Assembly (NCBI GenBank): GCA_029207755.1 | Contig: JARCOQ010000006.1 | Span: forward strand, 21,612,890-21,676,889 | Reading direction: 5' to 3' | DNA length: 64,000 bases | Origin: Chamaea fasciata | Lineage: Eukaryota; Chordata; Aves; Passeriformes; Sylviidae | Shown here: piece after piece, positions 37,801-44,867 of the stretch | Layout: each line of letters begins with the position of its first letter | Numbering within the stretch: position 1 is the stretch's first letter | Notes under the pieces: model-generated | The model's input: only the letters and a program-made list of their open reading frames with translations | What the model was told of the DNA's origin: nothing | Databases searched by the model: none | Program-made: the position numbers and the translations under genes

Positions 37801-39491
37801 TGCCTTAGAATAAGGATGCCCTCAGTATTAAAAAAAAAGTTATGCTCACATTTGGTTTCTCAAAACTTCCACAAGGATAACACTTCAAAAATTAAAAAAA
37901 AAAAAAAGAAAGCACCAATCCAAGGACATACATAGATATGCAAATATGACATTTTGCAGAACCCACATAGCTTGTCATTAATTACTCTACCTGCACACTT
38001 CTTACAAATGACAACACAGAGATTGATGGATGCCCAGTCAGGACCCGGAGCTTTACAGTCGGCGCAGCTCCTGTTGGACTCATTGAACCAAATCTTCTCA
38101 GCTACTTCATAATCAGATAGAGTTTCTGCTATTGATTGCTGGAGTGCCTCAATCCAGTCCTGTTTCTCTCTTTCTGACTCTGCTGTAAAGCTGAAACAAT
38201 TGACTTTTCTGTGTTATTGATCTTTATTTTAAAGCCCAATTAAACATGGTCTGTAGTCTCCTTATTTATTACATTTACACCCAAAGTCACAGTCAAAAAT
38301 CTTCCTCCACACAGATACAAATGCTAAGATGGGATGTATTATTTTGTATTTTCAGTCAATGAAACTCTCTCTTAGTATTGTTTTTAACAAAGCCACTACT
38401 AGTATAAGCTATATAGCTTTTGCAACATTGATATAACATCCCTGAGTTAATTTCAATCCTTTTATGTTACCAATTACCAAACTTAAGGACTGAAATTTAA
38501 TAAAAGCATAGAATGACATAAGGAAACATGGAGAATCAAGTGAGAATTTAAAAAAGACTGAGAATTAAAATATTACTGAGAATTTTTTAAAAAAGACTTG
38601 CTTTTCATTTAAATTTATCTTTTTAAAAATTAAATAGGAAACAAACATCAATATGGCCATGTCTTAAGAAAAAATCAAAGAACTAGATATCTACCAGCTA
38701 GCAACAGATTCAAATTGCTGATCAAGACTAATTTACCCACTAGTTGACTGAGAATGAAAGTATTTGATAACATTTAACAAGCCCAGGAGAACAAAGAAAT
38801 TTCTTCTTTTCTCCTTCATTACGACATTTCATTTAAGAAACACTACAACACTTAACAAAAAAGGCTTTTATTAGCCTGTACTTTCATTTTCTTAAAAATC
38901 ATTACAAGTCTCAGCAATCAGCCGAAGTGAAACTTTCAACTGCTTTCAACCAAGGATTTCTACAAGGGATAGCACATGAAAGCTTCTTTTGAAATAAAAT
39001 GCATAATACTAAATGGATGCAGCATTATTTCACTATTGAAGTTTATTATTCCTTAGGATGAAGTCAATTTGTGAAAGTGAAGGAATTCATTTCTCTTTTT
39101 TTTTTTCTTTTGCTTTTGCACAGAGCTAACAAAGAAGGCTACATAAAAGTATGAACCTGTGGGCATAATATTCCTAGTCAGGAGCTAAGAGATGAAGCAC
39201 ACAACTAAACAAATCAAAGAAAATCCTCCCATTTTTCTAAAAATTGCTAAACATCCTTAATAAAAACATTACCTTTTCATCCAAAAAAGCTACAGCACTG
39301 CAGTATGAAACCAGTATTTCTTTAGTGCCTTAGTTAATTGCATATTTTGTGAAGTATTAATATTAAAGTTCTTACCTAAAGCTTTTATAAGGAGTAATTA
39401 TTTCGAAAGATTGTTTTGCAGCCCGATCCACTTGTTTTACATTTGCCACATTCATAGGGATTAAAGTGATACCAAATCCTGTCTTAAAGTC
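4715..39491 (-). CDS. ARAP2: ARAP2, partial gene: 17 internal coding exons (PH2 end to RA start)
   Basis: ARAP2 is a PtdIns(3,4,5)P3-dependent GTPase-activating protein for Arf6 that also binds RhoA and acts on focal adhesions and membrane traffic; this is family knowledge. Seen here are 17 exons, joined 39376-39491, 37991-38190, 37149-37234, 36274-36456, 34404-34578, 32777-32911, 29055-29199, 26682-26784, 25816-26014, 24112-24175, 16467-16630, 12817-13029, 11068-11173, 9060-9207, 8306-8374, 5948-6022 and 4715-4832. Phases match at every junction and there is no stop in about 766 codons. Using fragment numbering, PH2 ends near residue 60, Arf-GAP is about 70-195, ankyrin about 196-252, PH3 about 299-381, PH4 about 395-490, RhoGAP about 505-680, and RA starts about 705. 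The protein order and near-identical stretches match ARAP2 rather than ARAP1 or ARAP3. The full protein is about 1700 residues, so both ends lie outside the window. Intervening introns are AT-rich and hold only the repeats listed. Confidence 0.95.
5948..6022 (-). CDS. ARAP2: ARAP2 exon: start of Ras-associating domain, 75 bp
   Basis: 25 codons, phase 0 on both sides. It encodes [16 protein letters not shown], the first strand of the RA (ubiquitin-like) domain. Acceptor cttttttag precedes GTTTCCCAG, which itself ends in a second AG that could serve as an in-frame acceptor. Donor is gttagt. Confidence 0.92.
6023..8305 (-). other. ARAP2: ARAP2 intron with a 35-bp tandem duplication
   Basis: AT-rich intron between the linker exon and the first RA exon. 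It holds the tandem duplication at 7041-7110 and a short purine-pyrimidine alternating stretch near 7275-7312. Nothing else was recognised. Confidence 0.8.
7041..7110. repeat. 35-bp tandem duplication, 2 copies
   Basis: Copy 1 at 7041-7075 and copy 2 at 7076-7110, each starting aggaagaaaaattaaggc; they differ at one base (acacag versus acagag). Direct sequence observation. Confidence 0.95.
8306..8374 (-). CDS. ARAP2: ARAP2 exon: RhoGAP-RA linker, 69 bp
   Basis: 23 codons, phase 0 on both sides, acceptor tttatacag, donor gtaagt. It encodes [17 protein letters not shown], a short acidic linker that matches ARAP2 in sequence and length. Confidence 0.92.
9060..9207 (-). CDS. ARAP2: ARAP2 exon: RhoGAP C-terminal part
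   Basis: 148 bp, enters phase 2, ends in phase 0. It encodes [15 protein letters not shown], keeping the RhoGAP N-L-A-x-V-F element but with S-S-C-L where G-P-x-L is usual, then E-D-L-I-K-N-Y. The exon end is CAC followed by gtaggtatct; a second GT lies 4 nt further on, but only the first keeps the frame into the next exon. Confidence 0.93.
9208..11067 (-). other. ARAP2: ARAP2 intron carrying a CR1 fragment
   Basis: Intron between two RhoGAP exons. Apart from the CR1 piece at 9445-9955 it is AT-rich unique sequence with no other feature that I recognise. Confidence 0.85.
9445..9955 (-). mobile_element. CR1 LINE 3' fragment, degenerate
   Basis: Read on the minus strand, the segment encodes the C-terminal tail of the CR1 ORF2: F-E-C-I-Q-K-K-A, then [11 protein letters not shown] and later [10 protein letters not shown]. 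The low-coordinate end (aaggcatctataacaattat, then ctagtccaac) is the reverse complement of the CR1 3' untranslated end, strongly diverged. It is 5'-truncated, sits in an ARAP2 intron, and runs in the same direction as the gene. Edges are approximate. Confidence 0.85.
11068..11173 (-). CDS. ARAP2: ARAP2 exon: RhoGAP middle
   Basis: 106 bp, enters phase 1, leaves phase 2. It encodes [20 protein letters not shown] and I-E-H-L-Y, the RhoGAP helix pair with the L-P-x-x-N-x-x-T-L signature. Acceptor is tctggcag. The donor gtcatt is a weaker GT site, but the next exon joins in phase. Confidence 0.95.
12243..12306. repeat. 32-bp tandem duplication, 2 copies
   Basis: Copy 1 at 12243-12274 and copy 2 at 12275-12306, each starting gtagtagttttt and ending gtttctgaaattga; they differ at two bases. 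It lies in the ARAP2 intron 11174-12816, which otherwise shows nothing recognisable. Confidence 0.95.
12817..13029 (-). CDS. ARAP2: ARAP2 exon: RhoGAP core lacking the arginine finger
   Basis: 213 bp, phase 1 on both sides, acceptor ctttcttag, donor gtaatt. RhoGAP domains normally show G-x-x-x-x-x-I-Y-R-x-x-G here, with the Arg inserted into the Rho active site. The exon reads K-Q-I-Y-L-K-N-G, so that position is Leu (codon 13004-13006). The rest of the fold is kept: [20 protein letters not shown] and L-L-T-K-E-L-Y. A GAP-inactive, Rho-binding domain is predicted, as known for ARAP2. Confidence 0.97.
14516..15769 (+). pseudogene. CR1 ORF2 (endonuclease/RT) remnant, multiple frameshifts
   Basis: The reverse transcriptase reading continues through at least four frame changes. 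The first block (to about 14865) is in one frame, the [13 protein letters not shown] block (about 14845-14960) in another, the F-A-D-D-T block (about 14980-15230) in the third, A-L-V-R-P-H-L at 15283-15534 back in the second, and the tail at 15479-15769 in the first. There is no usable full-length frame, so the copy is dead. The endonuclease half is missing. Confidence 0.9.
14525..15926 (+). mobile_element. CR1 LINE, 5'-truncated, with frameshifted reverse transcriptase
   Basis: About 1.4 kb of CR1 inserted antisense to ARAP2 in the intron 13030-16466. It covers the middle of the reverse transcriptase through the 3' end. RT landmarks in order are [20 protein letters not shown], then F-A-D-D-T-K-L-G (the catalytic double aspartate, intact as a motif), then [10 protein letters not shown] and [10 protein letters not shown]. 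The element ends at the avian CR1 terminus attctgtgattctgtga (15910-15926). The 5' edge is approximate. Confidence 0.95.
16283..16318. repeat. 13-bp direct repeat
   Basis: The 13-mer gatatgtggtagt occurs at 16283 and again at 16306, 23 bp apart, within intron sequence about 150 bp downstream of the PH4/RhoGAP exon. Short, possibly chance. Confidence 0.6.
16467..16630 (-). CDS. ARAP2: ARAP2 exon: PH4 end and RhoGAP start
   Basis: 164 bp, enters phase 2, leaves phase 1. [11 protein letters not shown] then W-Y-T-A-I-E-K-A-A is the C-terminal strand and helix of PH4. [17 protein letters not shown] opens the RhoGAP domain (the usual P-x-I-V-x-x-C helix). Acceptor is acttttcag, donor gtaagt. Confidence 0.96.
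16631..24111 (-). other. ARAP2: Large ARAP2 intron, 7.5 kb
   Basis: This is the longest intron fully contained in the window. It has no recognised transposon. It holds T10-C-T12 at 19141-19163, the T/A foldback and A-rich tract at 23046-23128, and a slightly GC-richer stretch at about 19860-20160 with a cryptic-exon candidate on the minus strand (see findings). Confidence 0.8.
23046..23128. repeat. T-tract/A-tract foldback and interrupted poly-A
   Basis: T10 (23046-23055), then gac, then A24 (23059-23082), C, A13 and further A-rich sequence broken by C. The T10 and A24 can pair into a hairpin on either strand. Confidence 0.9.
24112..24175 (-). CDS. ARAP2: ARAP2 exon: PH4 middle, 64 bp
   Basis: This is the smallest exon found: 64 bp, enters phase 1, leaves phase 2. 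It encodes [17 protein letters not shown], which joins in frame to R-T-L-Y-I-H-G in the next exon. It is too short to stand out as an open frame and was placed by phase, by the gttttcag acceptor and gtaagg donor, and by family match. Confidence 0.93.
25816..26014 (-). CDS. ARAP2: ARAP2 exon: PH4 domain, first part
   Basis: 199 bp, enters phase 0, leaves phase 1. It encodes H-F-V-P-P-V-A-E, then G-Q-L-Y-Y-K-D, then [17 protein letters not shown], the opening strands of the fourth PH domain. Acceptor is tctttggtag, donor gtaaga. Confidence 0.95.
26122..26157 (+). repeat. Poly-A tract (A20 then interrupted)
   Basis: A20 at 26122-26141 followed by caaaaaaacaaaa, in the ARAP2 intron between the PH4 and PH3 exons. 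No adjoining retroelement body was seen. Confidence 0.9.
26682..26784 (-). CDS. ARAP2: ARAP2 exon: PH3 domain, second half
   Basis: 103 bp, enters phase 2 and ends in phase 0. It encodes I-F-T-F-E-I-Y-L then V-F-L-F-G-A-E-T and R-K-W-S-S-A-I-A-K; the last segment is the C-terminal PH helix with its conserved Trp. Acceptor is cttgcttcag, donor gtaata. Confidence 0.95.
27215..27300 (-). mobile_element. Probable degenerate CR1 3' end
   Basis: The plus strand reads gggacttttagatgtcattt, then ggtctaatctcctgctctaa, resembling the reverse complement of the CR1 3' end (gga-cct-tag-atc-atc-tgg-tcc-aa type). The remaining sequence to about 27450 may belong to it but is too diverged for me to call. No reading frame is preserved. 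Confidence 0.5.
28495..28580 (+). repeat. Poly-A and (AAAAG)n microsatellite
   Basis: A13 (28495-28507), a short unique spacer, A25 (28520-28544), then gg and repeated aaaag units to about 28570 and a further A run. Purine-only on the plus strand, hence a U/C tract in ARAP2 pre-mRNA. Confidence 0.95.
29055..29199 (-). CDS. ARAP2: ARAP2 exon: PH3 domain, first half
   Basis: 145 bp, enters phase 1, leaves phase 2. It encodes [18 protein letters not shown], a standard PH beta1-beta4 stretch (R-W-x-x-L, then Y-Y). Acceptor is aatcacag and donor is gtaagc after GAGG. Confidence 0.95.
29200..32776 (-). other. ARAP2: ARAP2 intron, 3.6 kb
   Basis: Intron before PH3. It contains A14 at 29581-29594 and an interrupted poly-A at 32211-32251. 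No transposon or exon was recognised; 30000-30700 is slightly less AT-rich without an identifiable feature. Confidence 0.8.
32211..32251 (+). repeat. Interrupted poly-A tract
   Basis: A16 followed by ccaaaaaaac and a further A14 run. Same A-rich, C-interrupted design as the tracts near 4930, 23060 and 44500. Confidence 0.9.
32777..32911 (-). CDS. ARAP2: ARAP2 exon: linker between ankyrin region and PH3
   Basis: 135 bp, phase 1 on both sides, acceptor tttgaatag, donor gtattt. It encodes a Ser- and acid-rich linker, then F-L-C-E-F-L-Y-K and T-E-K-K-L-K-E. The first half diverges most from the ARAP2 I recall, while the F-L-C-x-F-L-Y end is family-like. Boundaries rest on phase agreement with both neighbours. 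Confidence 0.9.
34404..34578 (-). CDS. ARAP2: ARAP2 exon: ankyrin repeat region
   Basis: 175 bp, enters phase 0 and leaves with one base. The start [20 protein letters not shown] and the following G-A-D form an ankyrin repeat packed behind the Arf-GAP domain, and [11 protein letters not shown] begins the next helix pair. Acceptor is tatgatcag, donor gtatga. Confidence 0.95.
36274..36456 (-). CDS. ARAP2: ARAP2 exon: Arf-GAP C-terminal helices
   Basis: 183 bp, exactly 61 codons, phase 0 on both sides. It encodes [14 protein letters not shown] and later [13 protein letters not shown], the conserved N-x-x-W and Y-x-x-K-x-F elements that close an Arf-GAP domain before ankyrin repeats. Acceptor is tctcatccag, donor gtaatat. 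Confidence 0.96.
37149..37234 (-). CDS. ARAP2: ARAP2 exon: Arf-GAP catalytic segment
   Basis: 86 bp, acceptor ttttcag, donor gtatgt, ending in phase 0. It encodes [16 protein letters not shown]. In Arf-GAPs the arginine in H-R-x-L-G is the catalytic arginine finger; here it is kept (fragment residue 109), so Arf-directed GAP activity is predicted. Confidence 0.96.
37991..38190 (-). CDS. ARAP2: ARAP2 exon: PH2 C-terminal helix and Arf-GAP zinc finger
   Basis: 200 bp, acceptor tttcag, donor gtagag. The first third is the closing PH helix (E-K-Q-D-W-I-E-A-L, with the invariant Trp). The remainder carries the complete Arf-GAP zinc finger C-x2-C-x16-C-x2-C at fragment residues 81, 84, 101 and 104, with W-A-S-I-N-L between the cysteine pairs. 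All four zinc ligands are present, so the Arf-GAP fold should be intact. Confidence 0.97.
39376..39491 (-). CDS. ARAP2: ARAP2 exon: PH2 domain, C-terminal half
   Basis: The exon lies between acceptor ttttcctag and donor gtaagaa; 116 bp, entering in phase 0. It reads [16 protein letters not shown] and ends in I-T-P-Y-K-S-F, the beta-strand part of the second PH domain. This is the most upstream exon I could identify; the one before it, encoding the start of PH2, is not visible up to 64000. Confidence 0.92.
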
Positions 39492-42193
39492 CTAGGAAAA
39501 AGTTTATAAAAGTTTAGGAGGTTATCATTCAAGAATAAAACATGCAAAGAAGAATTATTTCATCATGGTCCAAAAAGACCAAGATGAGTAACAGACATCT
39601 TTGCCATACCATATAAGCCACTTCTAATTTATTAATTGATAAACAAACCTCCACTAAATTTTGTCTAGCCCCTAAGTTTCCAGCAGCTAGAATGACCTTA
39701 CTTGATTGTTGGTAGGAGAAAAAATGCATGCTCCAACTATTAATAAAGGAAAGAATAAAAAGAAAAGTTTAAACAACAGATTGCATTAAAATGTGAATGC
39801 AAAATTATGGAAGGATCTAGCTTAAATCATGCTTTAGTGTCTAAATAAACTTCATACATCTAAATCCTTCTCACTGAGAGCAGTTTTTCTTGCTTTAAAT
39901 CTGAGTGTTTTAACAAACGTAATATGTATAAAATTCTTTCTTAAACCTTTGGTTCCTCATGCTACTGATGTAGTATGTGAACAATACCTGTCTTTGAAAA
40001 AAGGTCCTATACAGCAGCTGAAATAGACAAAGGGTTAGTTGTGACTCAATTATAAGAAAGTATTTTTGCCTTAAACCAAGTGAAATTGTTTGGGGTTTTT
40101 TTCTGTTGCATGGAAAAAGGTACTAAAAGTAAAAATTACTTTTGTATTGACAGAATTGGGTAATAAAATGTGAGCTCCCACTAAGTTCCTGTGAGGGCCT
40201 ATCAAATGTATGGATTTGGGAAAACAGAAGAATACATATGTTATTTCTTATCTATTTGGAATACCACCAGCATTTCCTTCTTTAAATTTATTTACATGTC
40301 CATCTCAAGGCAGTCACTTTCACAAGTTTAATTCCTGGAAATATTAGCATACTTCTTGAAAACAGTAAATAAATGAGAAACAATCTATACTACCCAAGCA
40401 AAAAGTCAAATTCACATATCTTACCATTTGCATGTTCACTGCAACCTGTCACATGACAATTAGTTGGGTACAGACTGATAAAATATAAGTACTGAAGGGT
40501 AAAAGCTTCAGAGTTTCCTGCCTCTGAAGAGAGCATTGTTTTCCTAGTTAGTACATATTGAAACCTGCATCACTGAGAAGTTCCTCTTTGTAAGATTCAC
40601 AAATTTTTGAGCACTAATTCCTATATGGAGAAAATACTTTCTAAAACTCTTGTAATTTTATTTCCCTATTTCAGGTATGAGTAAATAAAAATACCATTTT
40701 AGCCAGGATTGCTAAGGCTAAATCTGACGAAAGACAAACATATGTGTGTATGTCTATGCACAAAGCAGAAGTATCATTTGTATCACACATGGCATTGAAT
40801 AGAATGATGCCCCAAAAAGCAAAATAATGTCCATTATGAGATTTTTAGAATGACAGAATTCCCACTAATTAAATATACTGTGCAGTAAGTTACCTTATGT
40901 TTCCTTGCCAGACTTCTTATTAAGAATTTCTGGGGTTTTTTTACATGCCATTACCTTTGACAGTTACAGTGGGGAACTAGGTGTGGAATTCGACACAAAC
41001 CTTTATAAAAAGTAAAAGCTTTTCAATAACTAACCTGGCTTACCTACTCCTCATAAAATTTATCTTAGAAAATAGAAAAAAAAGAGAAATATTTTCAAAT
41101 ATTTCTACTTTTCTTCTATCTTCTTATCCTGTAACCTAGACATTTTTATTTTCTCCCCTCATCTTCAGCCCCCACTCCATTTTCCTATAAATCAAGGGGT
41201 TTCATACTGACACACCTGCCTCAGAAGAGAGGAGAGAGTTCTGTTAAGCCCACAGAGTCCCTAATTCACCCTCCATGGGAAAAGAGTGGGCAGAATAATC
41301 TCTTTTTGAGTGTGAACTTGACAGCATCCTCTGTACCAGTGAAGCATTCTTAACTTCACATCAGCAGTGAGAAAAAGAGGAGAATGAAATGGTAAAAAAA
41401 AAAAAAAGACTGAGCATAGAAAAATACAAAACTTTTATTTCTATCAGTAAAATGAAAGAAAAGAAACCAAACCAAAACAACCCAAAACCACTGACTTTCT
41501 AGAATTAAATGGCTTATGCTTCCAAGATATAATTGGATGGAAGTTTAATTTTTTGATTCAAGTATTTCAAATTATTTAAAATAATTTGTCTTAAGAAATC
41601 CTGATTTTCAAAGGAGAGGTAACAAGCCCATCCTTCAACCTGCCCAGTGCAACACATTCATTTTTTATTAAATAACAGGTGAAAAAAAACACCAGAAGCC
41701 ACAGTTAAAAGATGTTTAACATACTTTTAGGTCCAAAATAAAGGTCACTGAGGGTAAATGATTAACCAAGATAACCAAAGTAACTACCTTTTTGAGCCAG
41801 ATCAAAATTCCCCTGTAGAGCAACTACTGGTAGGCTTGCTACTGATGACAGTCATAAAAATAATGCAAATAAGAAAGGTACATGCTCATCTTCCTAAAAA
41901 AGCTTCCAAAAATCTAGAGTCCCTAAACAAACAGTTGCAGCGAAGAAAATTATACTTACTAGCCATTGACAGACACATCCTCAAAGAGCTAAAAAGCCTA
42001 ACAACAACAACAACATGCTTTGAGGTCTCTGCAGGATCTTACTTCATATATTACCCAAATACTGATTGTGAAAAAAGGAGGTCCCTTAGTATATGTATGG
42101 ATATAGCCACCTGATAACTGAGAATTTTCAATTTTTTTGCCTGACAACTGAGAATTTAATTACACAAGAGGAAAGAAATACTAACTAAACTTC

Positions 42194-42229
42194 ATTCACC
42201 TACTTATTCCAATTCACCTACTTATTCCA
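42194..42229. repeat. 18-bp perfect tandem duplication
   Basis: attcacctacttattcca occurs at 42194-42211 and again directly at 42212-42229 without mismatch. Confidence 0.95.
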
Positions 42230-44480
42230 TAACGTTCCTTCTTGAAAATATTTATTCTATATTCCTTTCAGTCTCTTTCCTATGCCTTCAAACAGCTGGT
42301 TGCACCTCTTTTCCTTGGTGCAAAATGGAGCAAGCCGCATGGAAGCACACGAAGATCACACACACACATTAACTTCTGTGAAAACAGACAGCAAACTTCG
42401 TTGTACTACATTTAACAACACAGAACCAAGAGAGCACTCTAGAAATAAAGTGCATTAATTCAAAAGTCTTTACCTTTTGGTGCAGCATCAACCCTCCAAA
42501 ATTTGCACACATGCCCAGTGTCTGAACAATCCCACTAGAGTAACTCATGTTTTACATTCAGCAAGGGCATGAGAACTTTAGATACTGAATTTCTGAAGGA
42601 ATGTCAGAAACATTAAGAAATTAGAATGTACTTTTCAGAACAGAATATGGTGCCAAATTAAGCAACTTCATTGGTACATTAGAGTGAAGTTATTTACATA
42701 ATGGCTAAAAAAAACTCTTTAAGGTAACTGCAAAACACTTGGCATAAACCTGGCTTTATGAGTGACAGGTACACTAGAATCTAATTTTCAGTGCTCAGAA
42801 TTATATGCTTTCAGGAGTGCAGTCTTCTTCTCTACTTCAGAAACAGAAGTGGGAATTGGTACAGGGAAGAAAGAAGTGCTCCACTTTGAAAGATGAATTC
42901 ATTCACTTCGAGTGCACAGAAGGACAATAGGGCTATTCAAGAACTATACAAAAAATATCGACAGCAAAAGCAAGCAGTATCTTTTCAGAATAAGAATTGT
43001 CTTGCTTCTACCCACTGAAACCGCATTGTTTAAGATACATTGAACTGTGCTAGACTTTCTGACAGAAGAAAACTTCAAGATTCAAAAATGCACAGAGGGT
43101 TGGGTTTGTTGGGGTTTTTTTTCTTTAATTTAAATATAGATATGACATAAATGTCTATTGCTATACTATCTTCATGAATTCTAAGAAAGGTTGAAAAATG
43201 AGTTGACAATAAGAGCTTTAAAAAATCTTTATAGCTATAATAATAGATCTAAAGTATTTACTAAACAGCACAGTTAACTGAAAGCTAAAAATACTAAGAT
43301 GAGTACTGGCTTTCTGATTTGCTGCTGTTCCTTCCTGAAGGGTGAATGATTATAATGTGTGAGTGTTGCTGTCATTATCACCCCTGTCTGAAAAAGACAT
43401 AACCTATAAAAACCTGTCATCTGTATATAAACCATGGAATTATTTAACTTTTATTTTTAAACATACTTTAACATGTATCTGTAAAGTGCCTCTAAGTGTA
43501 CAAAACTGCCTTCTCTATTATGCATTATCTTTTCATAGGCGAAAGCTGCCCTGTGACAGGCTTTACTGACATTTCTTCAATTCTATTTTGGAGGAAATTC
43601 AAGGATATTCAAAATTAGTCTCATACCTTTTCTAATATACTACCACTGTTTTACAGACACAGAAATAAACACCAAGGTTAAGAAACAATAAAATATATGT
43701 GTATAAAATCATGCGACTATATCTGAACAAGTGAAATTTTCAAAGCTGCTGAACACTGAACTTTCAGTACATTGTCTTAAAAAGACAGACTTGGGCACCT
43801 TTCTGCATGCAAGTCATAAATAAATTTGTAATCAGGGGTGAAACCTTGTGACTCTCAGTGAACACACTTTCCCAATAAAATGGCACTTCTAATAAAACTC
43901 TTCTCCTACTTAGAAAGTATAATTATTTTTCTTTCTATTTTTTCCCACTTGGTTTTGTTCCAGAAATACTAGGGCTGGCATTCTTATTGGTTTATTCAAA
44001 CCAAAATTCATCTGAACACAGGAGTTCTAGAGATGCTGCTGGCGTTCCTCAACATTTACTGTTTCAGAAGTCATTATCATGCCTTTGGATGCACTGTCTT
44101 TCATGGATCTAACATTAGCTCCCCAATTTATAAAGATGATAAAAAAAAAAAAATCCCTGCGTCAGAAAAACATGTCAGAGAAATGAAACCAAAAAAATGC
44201 AGCCACAATCATAACTTTACCCATACTCCTCACATAAAAATAACTGAAAATAAAAGGTTAACTAACTACTACTTTCATGATAGAAATATCAATCCATATT
44301 TTTATCTCTTTCTTTTTTTGGTGGAGAACGAAGTGGATAACCGTAACAGGAGAGAAAAATGAAAATTGCTGACATGAGTTCAAGAGACTATATTTCTACA
44401 TACCCACAAATGCATATACACACATAAGTACATACCTTAATATTTAAATATATATGTTTGCAGCTTATTTAGAAGAAAAA

Positions 44481-44497
44481 AAAACCAAAAAACAAAA

Positions 44498-44534
<37 letters not shown>
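44481..44534 (+). repeat. Poly-A tract ending in A36
   Basis: A C-interrupted A-rich run whose last part (44499-44534) is 36 uninterrupted A, the longest homopolymer in the window. No retroelement body was recognised upstream of it on the plus strand. Confidence 0.9.
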
Positions 44535-44535
<1 letters not shown>

Positions 44536-44769
44536 ACACCCAAACAAAAAAATCCCACAGAAGTACAGAACTCTGAAGTACAGAAATAGCACTAATATAT
44601 GCTGGGAACACAGCACTTTTGGAAATTATACATCAGCTGGGTATTCTTCCTGCACATCAGTTTCCTTCCTGTGAATTATGAGATCATGGTGCATTTGCTT
44701 TTTTTGTTGGCTGTCTGATCTTGAGGACATGCAATATTTAGGCATGTGTATGCACACACAGAAATATAT

Positions 44770-44771
44770 AG

Positions 44772-44819
<48 letters not shown>

Positions 44820-44867
44820 GATAGATAGATAGATAGATAAACAGATAGATAGACAGATAGATAAATA
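44770..44867 (+). repeat. (GATA)n microsatellite
   Basis: About 24 tetranucleotide units of GATA/AGAT, uninterrupted to about 44818, then broken by atgatag, acagatag and agacagatag variants. This gives the artefactual Ser-Ile-Tyr-Leu repeat frames on the minus strand. Confidence 0.97.

Noticed and set aside
41758..42114. 118-codon plus-strand open frame
   Set aside because: No recognisable domain or homologue. With this base composition I roughly expect a few frames of this length by chance across six frames of 64 kb.
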